Source: Mesorhizobium sp. L-8-3
GTDB lineage: Bacteria > Pseudomonadota > Alphaproteobacteria > Rhizobiales > Rhizobiaceae
Length of the DNA stretch: 64,000 bases
Direction: 5' to 3'
Assembly: GCF_016756615.1 (NCBI RefSeq)
Contig: NZ_AP023262.1
Span: forward strand, 7,689,501 to 7,753,500
The notes beneath the pieces were generated by a model. The model searched no databases, had not been told where the DNA came from, and saw only the letters and a list, made by a program, of their open reading frames with translations. Position 1 is the first letter of the stretch, and each line of letters starts with the position of its first letter. Shown here in pieces: positions 60,501 through 64,000 of the stretch. Position numbers and translations under genes: made by a program.

Positions 60501-62938
60501 CCCTGCCAAGCCATGCCCAGATCGTCGTCATCGGCGGCGGCATCATCGGCTGCTCCACCGCCTATCATCTGGCGCGCGACCACAAGGCCGACGTCGTCAT
60601 TCTCGAGCAGGGCCGGCTGACGTCGGGCTCGACCTGGCATGCCGCGGGGCTGGTGGGCCAGTTGCGGTCCTCCGCATCGATCACCCGGGTCCTGAAATAT
60701 TCGGTCGATCTCTACAAGCGCCTCGACGCGGAGACCGGCCTCGCCACCGGCTGGAAGATGACCGGGTGCCTCAGGCTGGCGACGAACCAGGACCGCTGGA
60801 CGGAGTTCCGCCGGCTGGCGACGACGGCACGAAGCTTCGGCATGGACATGGAGCTCCTGTCGCCGGCCGAAGTGAAGCGGATGTGGCCGCTGATGGAGGT
60901 CGGCGACCTGGTGGGCGCCTCCTGGCTGCCGACCGACGGCCAGGCGAGCCCCTCCGACATCACGCAGTCGCTCGCCAAGGGCGCGCGCATGCATGGCGCC
61001 CGGCTGTTCGAAGGCGTGCGCGTCACCGGCTTCGCGATGAAGGACGGCCGCATCACCGCGGTGAAGACGACCAGGGGCGATATCGCCTGCGAGAAGGTGG
61101 TGAATTGCGCCGGCCAATGGGCGCGCCAGGTCGGCGCCATGGCGGGGATCAACGTGCCGCTGCAGCCGGTCAAGCATCAATACATCATCACCGAGAGGAT
61201 CGACGGGCTGGCGACCGACGCGCCGACGATCCGCGATCCCGATCGCCGCACCTATTTCAAGGAGGAGGTCGGCGGCCTGGTCATGGGCGGCTACGAGCCC
61301 GACCCGCAGGCCTGGACGACCGGCGACGTGCCCGACGACTGGGAGTTCCGGCTGTTCGACGACGACTTCGACCATTTCGAACAGCACATGACCCAGGCGA
61401 TCGAGCGCATTCCCGCGCTCGCACAGGCCGGCGTCAAGCAGATGATCAACGGGCCCGAGAGCTTCACGCCCGACGGCAACTTCATCCTCGGATCGGCGCC
61501 GGAATGCGCCAACATGTTCGTCGGCGCCGGTTTCAACGCCTTCGGCATCGCATCCGGCGGCGGCGCCGGCTGGGTGCTCGCCCAATGGGTCGTCGACGGC
61601 GAGGCGCCGCTGGACCTCTGGGTGGTCGACTTGAGACGCTTCTCGAACCTCCATCGCGACCGGCAATGGGTGGCGGACCGCACGCTCGAGGCCTATGGCA
61701 AGCACTACACCATCGCCTTCCCGCATGAGGAATATGTCTCGGGCCGGCCGGCGATCGTCTCGCCGCTCTATGAGAAGCTGAAAGGCCACAACGCGGTGTT
61801 CGGCTCGAAGCTCGGCTGGGAGCGGCCGAACTGGTTCGCGCCGCCGGGCACGGAAGCCCGGGACGTCTATGCGATGGGCCGCCAGAACTGGTTCGATGCG
61901 GTCGGCGAGGAGCACCGGCATGTGCGCGAGAAGGTCGGCATCTTCGACCAGTCGTCCTTCGCCAAATACGAGCTTTCCGGCCCGGACGCGCAGAAGGCGC
62001 TCGACTGGATCTGCGCCAACGACACCGGCAAGGCGGTCGGGCGGCTGACCTACACGCAGCTTCTCAACACGCGCGGCGGCATCGAGGCCGACCTGACCGT
62101 GGCGCGCCTGGCGGAGGAGCGGTTCTACATCGTCACCGGCACCGGCTTCCGCACCCACGACCTCGCCTGGATCCGCGACCACATCGAACCGTCTCTCGAC
62201 GCGGCACTCGTCGACGTGACCGAGGATTTCGGCACTCTGTCGCTGATGGGCCCGAGCGCGCGCCATGTGCTCGAGGCGGTGACGGATGCCGATGTCTCGA
62301 ACGCGGCATTTCCTTTCAGCCATGTGCGGGAGATCGCCATAGCGGGCCACAGGGTCAGGGCCCTGCGCGTCACCTATGTCGGCGAGCTCGGCTGGGAATT
62401 GCATGTGCCGATCGCCGCGACGGGCGACGTGTTCGACGCATTGATGGAGGCCGGCAGGCCGCACGGCATCCGGCCGGTCGGCTACCGCGCGCTGGAATCG
62501 CTGCGGCTGGAAAAAGGCTACCGCGCCTGGGGTTCCGACATCACGCCCAACGACACGCCGCACGAGGCCGGGCTCGGCTGGGCGGTCAAGCTGCGGAAGA
62601 ACACCGACTTCATCGGCAGGCGGGCGCTTGAGGCGATCAACGGCGCGCCGCTGAAGAAACGGCTTGCCGCCTTCACGGTCGATGAACCCGACATCGTGCT
62701 GCTCGGCCGCGAGACCATCCTGCGCAACGGCGAACCCGTCGGCTATCTCACCAGCGGGGGCTACGGCTACACCGTCGGCAAGAACATCGGCTACGGCTAT
62801 GTGCGCAACGCCGACGGCGTGTCCGACGATTTCCTGGCCACGGGCGACTTCGAGCTGGTGGTGGCCATGGAGCGCACGCCGGCGACCGTCCACATGGAAC
62901 CGCTCTACGACGCGGTCGGAGCGAAGGTGAAGTCGTGA
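60497..62938 (+). CDS. FAD-dependent oxidoreductase with GcvT domain (dimethylglycine/sarcosine dehydrogenase-like)
   Basis: An 813-residue two-part enzyme. Residues about 1-420 are a DAO-type flavoprotein (VVIGGGIIGCSTAYHLARD) with the probable covalent-FAD His48 in STWHAAGL. Residues about 430-810 are the folate-binding GcvT domain and its C-terminal part (FDQSSFAKYELSG, EKGYRAWGSDITPND). Such enzymes remove N-methyl groups and pass them to tetrahydrofolate. Start MTLPSHAQ at 60497; ATGA overlap with the kinase gene. Which N-methylated compound is used is unknown. Confidence 0.92.
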   Translation: MTLPSHAQIVVIGGGIIGCSTAYHLARDHKADVVILEQGRLTSGSTWHAAGLVGQLRSSASITRVLKYSVDLYKRLDAETGLATGWKMTGCLRLATNQDRWTEFRRLATTARSFGMDMELLSPAEVKRMWPLMEVGDLVGASWLPTDGQASPSDITQSLAKGARMHGARLFEGVRVTGFAMKDGRITAVKTTRGDIACEKVVNCAGQWARQVGAMAGINVPLQPVKHQYIITERIDGLATDAPTIRDPDRRTYFKEEVGGLVMGGYEPDPQAWTTGDVPDDWEFRLFDDDFDHFEQHMTQAIERIPALAQAGVKQMINGPESFTPDGNFILGSAPECANMFVGAGFNAFGIASGGGAGWVLAQWVVDGEAPLDLWVVDLRRFSNLHRDRQWVADRTLEAYGKHYTIAFPHEEYVSGRPAIVSPLYEKLKGHNAVFGSKLGWERPNWFAPPGTEARDVYAMGRQNWFDAVGEEHRHVREKVGIFDQSSFAKYELSGPDAQKALDWICANDTGKAVGRLTYTQLLNTRGGIEADLTVARLAEERFYIVTGTGFRTHDLAWIRDHIEPSLDAALVDVTEDFGTLSLMGPSARHVLEAVTDADVSNAAFPFSHVREIAIAGHRVRALRVTYVGELGWELHVPIAATGDVFDALMEAGRPHGIRPVGYRALESLRLEKGYRAWGSDITPNDTPHEAGLGWAVKLRKNTDFIGRRALEAINGAPLKKRLAAFTVDEPDIVLLGRETILRNGEPVGYLTSGGYGYTVGKNIGYGYVRNADGVSDDFLATGDFELVVAMERTPATVHMEPLYDAVGAKVKS

Positions 62939-63022
62939 TTTCGATGGAGACGAATGAATGACCGGCTCGTTTCGCTCCCCTCCGGCCTGCCGGCCGGAGC
63001 AAGGCATGGAGGACAAACGCCC

Positions 63023-64000
63023 ATGACCTTCCAGGCGGACCGCCATGTCCACATCCTCATCATCGGCGGCGGAGCCATCGGCACCTCGGTCGCCTACCAT
63101 CTCGCCCGCGACGGCGCGAAGGACGTATTGCTGGTGGAGAAGGCGCAGCTGACCCACGGCTGCACCTGGCACGCCGCGGGACTTGTCGGACAGCTTCGGG
63201 GCAAGCGCAACCTGACCCGGCTGATGCAGAATTCCGTCGCCGTCTTCGACCGGCTGGAGCAGGAGACCGGGCAGCATATCGCCTGGAAGAAGGTCGGCTC
63301 GCTGCGGCTTGCCGGCAGCGCCGCACGCTGGAGCGAGATCCGCCGCTCCATGACCCAGGCAAAAAGCTTCGGCGTCGAATGCCATTCGTTGTCGGCGCAG
63401 GAGGCGGCCGAGCGGTTTCCCTTCATCGTCAAGGACGGCATCCAGGGAGCGGCCTATATCCCCGGCGACGGCTATATCGACCCCTATTCCCTGACCATGG
63501 CCTATGCCAGGGGCGCGCGCATGAACGGCGCCAGGATCGAGGAGGGCGTCACCGTCGAGGAGATCGTGGTGGAAGACCGGCGTGCCGTCGGCGTCGTCAC
63601 CAATGCCGGCACCATCGGCTGCGACATCCTCGTCAACTGCGCAGGTCTCTGGGCGAAGCGCGTCGGCAGGATGGCCGGCGTGCCGCTCGCGGCCGGGGTC
63701 GTGGAGCACCAGTATTTCCTGACCGAGAAGAAGCTGACGCTCGATTCCGACCTCACCACGCTGCGCGATCCCGACAACAATTTCTATCTGAAGCCCGATA
63801 CCGGAAGCTTTGCCATCGGCGGCTGGGAAGACGGCACCCGGGGCTGCTGGCGCGGCGAGCCGCCACTCGATTTCGGCCGCGAGCTGTTCGCGCCCGACAT
63901 GGAGCGGCTGGCGCTCTTCGCCCTGCCCGCCGCCGACCGCCTGCCCGTGCTGAACGAGATCGGCATCCAGACCGTCATCAACGGACCGATCCCGATATCC
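63023..64000 (+). CDS. second FAD-dependent oxidoreductase (dimethylglycine dehydrogenase-like), N-terminal part
   Basis: The first 326 residues are visible and the gene runs off the right edge. A DAO-type flavoprotein with ILIIGGGAIGTSVAYHLARD and probable covalent-FAD His50 in CTWHAAGLVGQ, clearly a paralogue of the preceding enzyme. GGAGG lies before the ATG at 63023, 84 bases after the previous stop. Whether it carries a GcvT domain cannot be seen. Two such enzymes together suggest successive demethylations. Confidence 0.9.
   Translation, partial: MTFQADRHVHILIIGGGAIGTSVAYHLARDGAKDVLLVEKAQLTHGCTWHAAGLVGQLRGKRNLTRLMQNSVAVFDRLEQETGQHIAWKKVGSLRLAGSAARWSEIRRSMTQAKSFGVECHSLSAQEAAERFPFIVKDGIQGAAYIPGDGYIDPYSLTMAYARGARMNGARIEEGVTVEEIVVEDRRAVGVVTNAGTIGCDILVNCAGLWAKRVGRMAGVPLAAGVVEHQYFLTEKKLTLDSDLTTLRDPDNNFYLKPDTGSFAIGGWEDGTRGCWRGEPPLDFGRELFAPDMERLALFALPAADRLPVLNEIGIQTVINGPIPIS

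Noticed and set aside
60479..63709. A 1076-residue minus-strand open frame opposite the two flavoenzymes
   Set aside because: It spans two sense genes and the gap between them and shows only composition expected of reverse-complemented GC-rich codons.

Overview
This 64 kb window is GC-rich (roughly 62-65% by eye) and reads as a chromosomal segment of an alphaproteobacterium of the Hyphomicrobiales, most likely a Mesorhizobium- or Aminobacter-like member of the Phyllobacteriaceae. The evidence is the many solute ABC importers, the two invasion-associated-locus-B proteins, the NAD-linked FdsGBACD formate dehydrogenase, and dispersed palindromic repeats of the kind common in rhizobial genomes. 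No rRNA, tRNA, CRISPR array, phage or intact insertion sequence was seen.

Layout. 1-0.95 kb: the N-terminus of an Mrp-type ATPase running off the left edge, then a VOC/PhnB-like gene. 1.3-12.7 kb is an accessory region. It holds an orphan gene, then a tight seven-gene operon on the minus strand (10736 to 1903): an unknown protein, a 1420-residue trimeric autotransporter adhesin, an IalB protein, a membrane-anchored unknown, a DUF4189 protein, a second IalB protein, and a SAM methyltransferase with the regulatory domain known from rickettsial outer-membrane-protein lysine methyltransferases. Upstream of it is an AraC regulator split by one base in a G7 tract. 13.0-20.3 kb: LysR regulator plus fdsG-fdsB-fdsA-fdhD-fdsD for formate oxidation, followed by a class III nucleotidyl cyclase. 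22.0-33.9 kb (minus): a catabolic unit with an ABC importer (binding protein, two permeases, small membrane protein, two ATPases), a sugar epimerase-like protein, dihydroxyacetone kinase DhaK/DhaL/DhaM, and separate HPr and Enzyme I genes that could complete a private PEP phosphorelay.

34.6-42.3 kb (minus): a polyamine-type importer, gamma-aminobutyraldehyde dehydrogenase, an exported NTF2-like protein and GabT, consistent with conversion of putrescine-derived aldehyde to GABA and succinate semialdehyde. 42.6-48.8 kb: a somewhat AT-richer block with LysR, a cytoplasmic Cys-type sulfatase and a TctCBA importer, ending in a truncated TauE gene and unassignable DNA. 49.3-54.4 kb: LysR, a frameshifted DedA gene, a phospholipid-methyltransferase-like gene, a repeat-rich gap, and an OmpR-type response regulator with its histidine kinase. 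54.4-64 kb: a DeoR regulator divergent from a quaternary-amine ABC importer with a fused double permease, a choline-kinase-like protein and two FAD/GcvT-type demethylating oxidoreductases, the last cut by the window edge.

Most gene borders inside operons overlap by ATGA or lie within 20 bases, so these operon assignments are firm. Substrates of the transporters are inferred from neighbours only. The most unusual unit is the adhesin operon with its candidate methyltransferase and split regulator.
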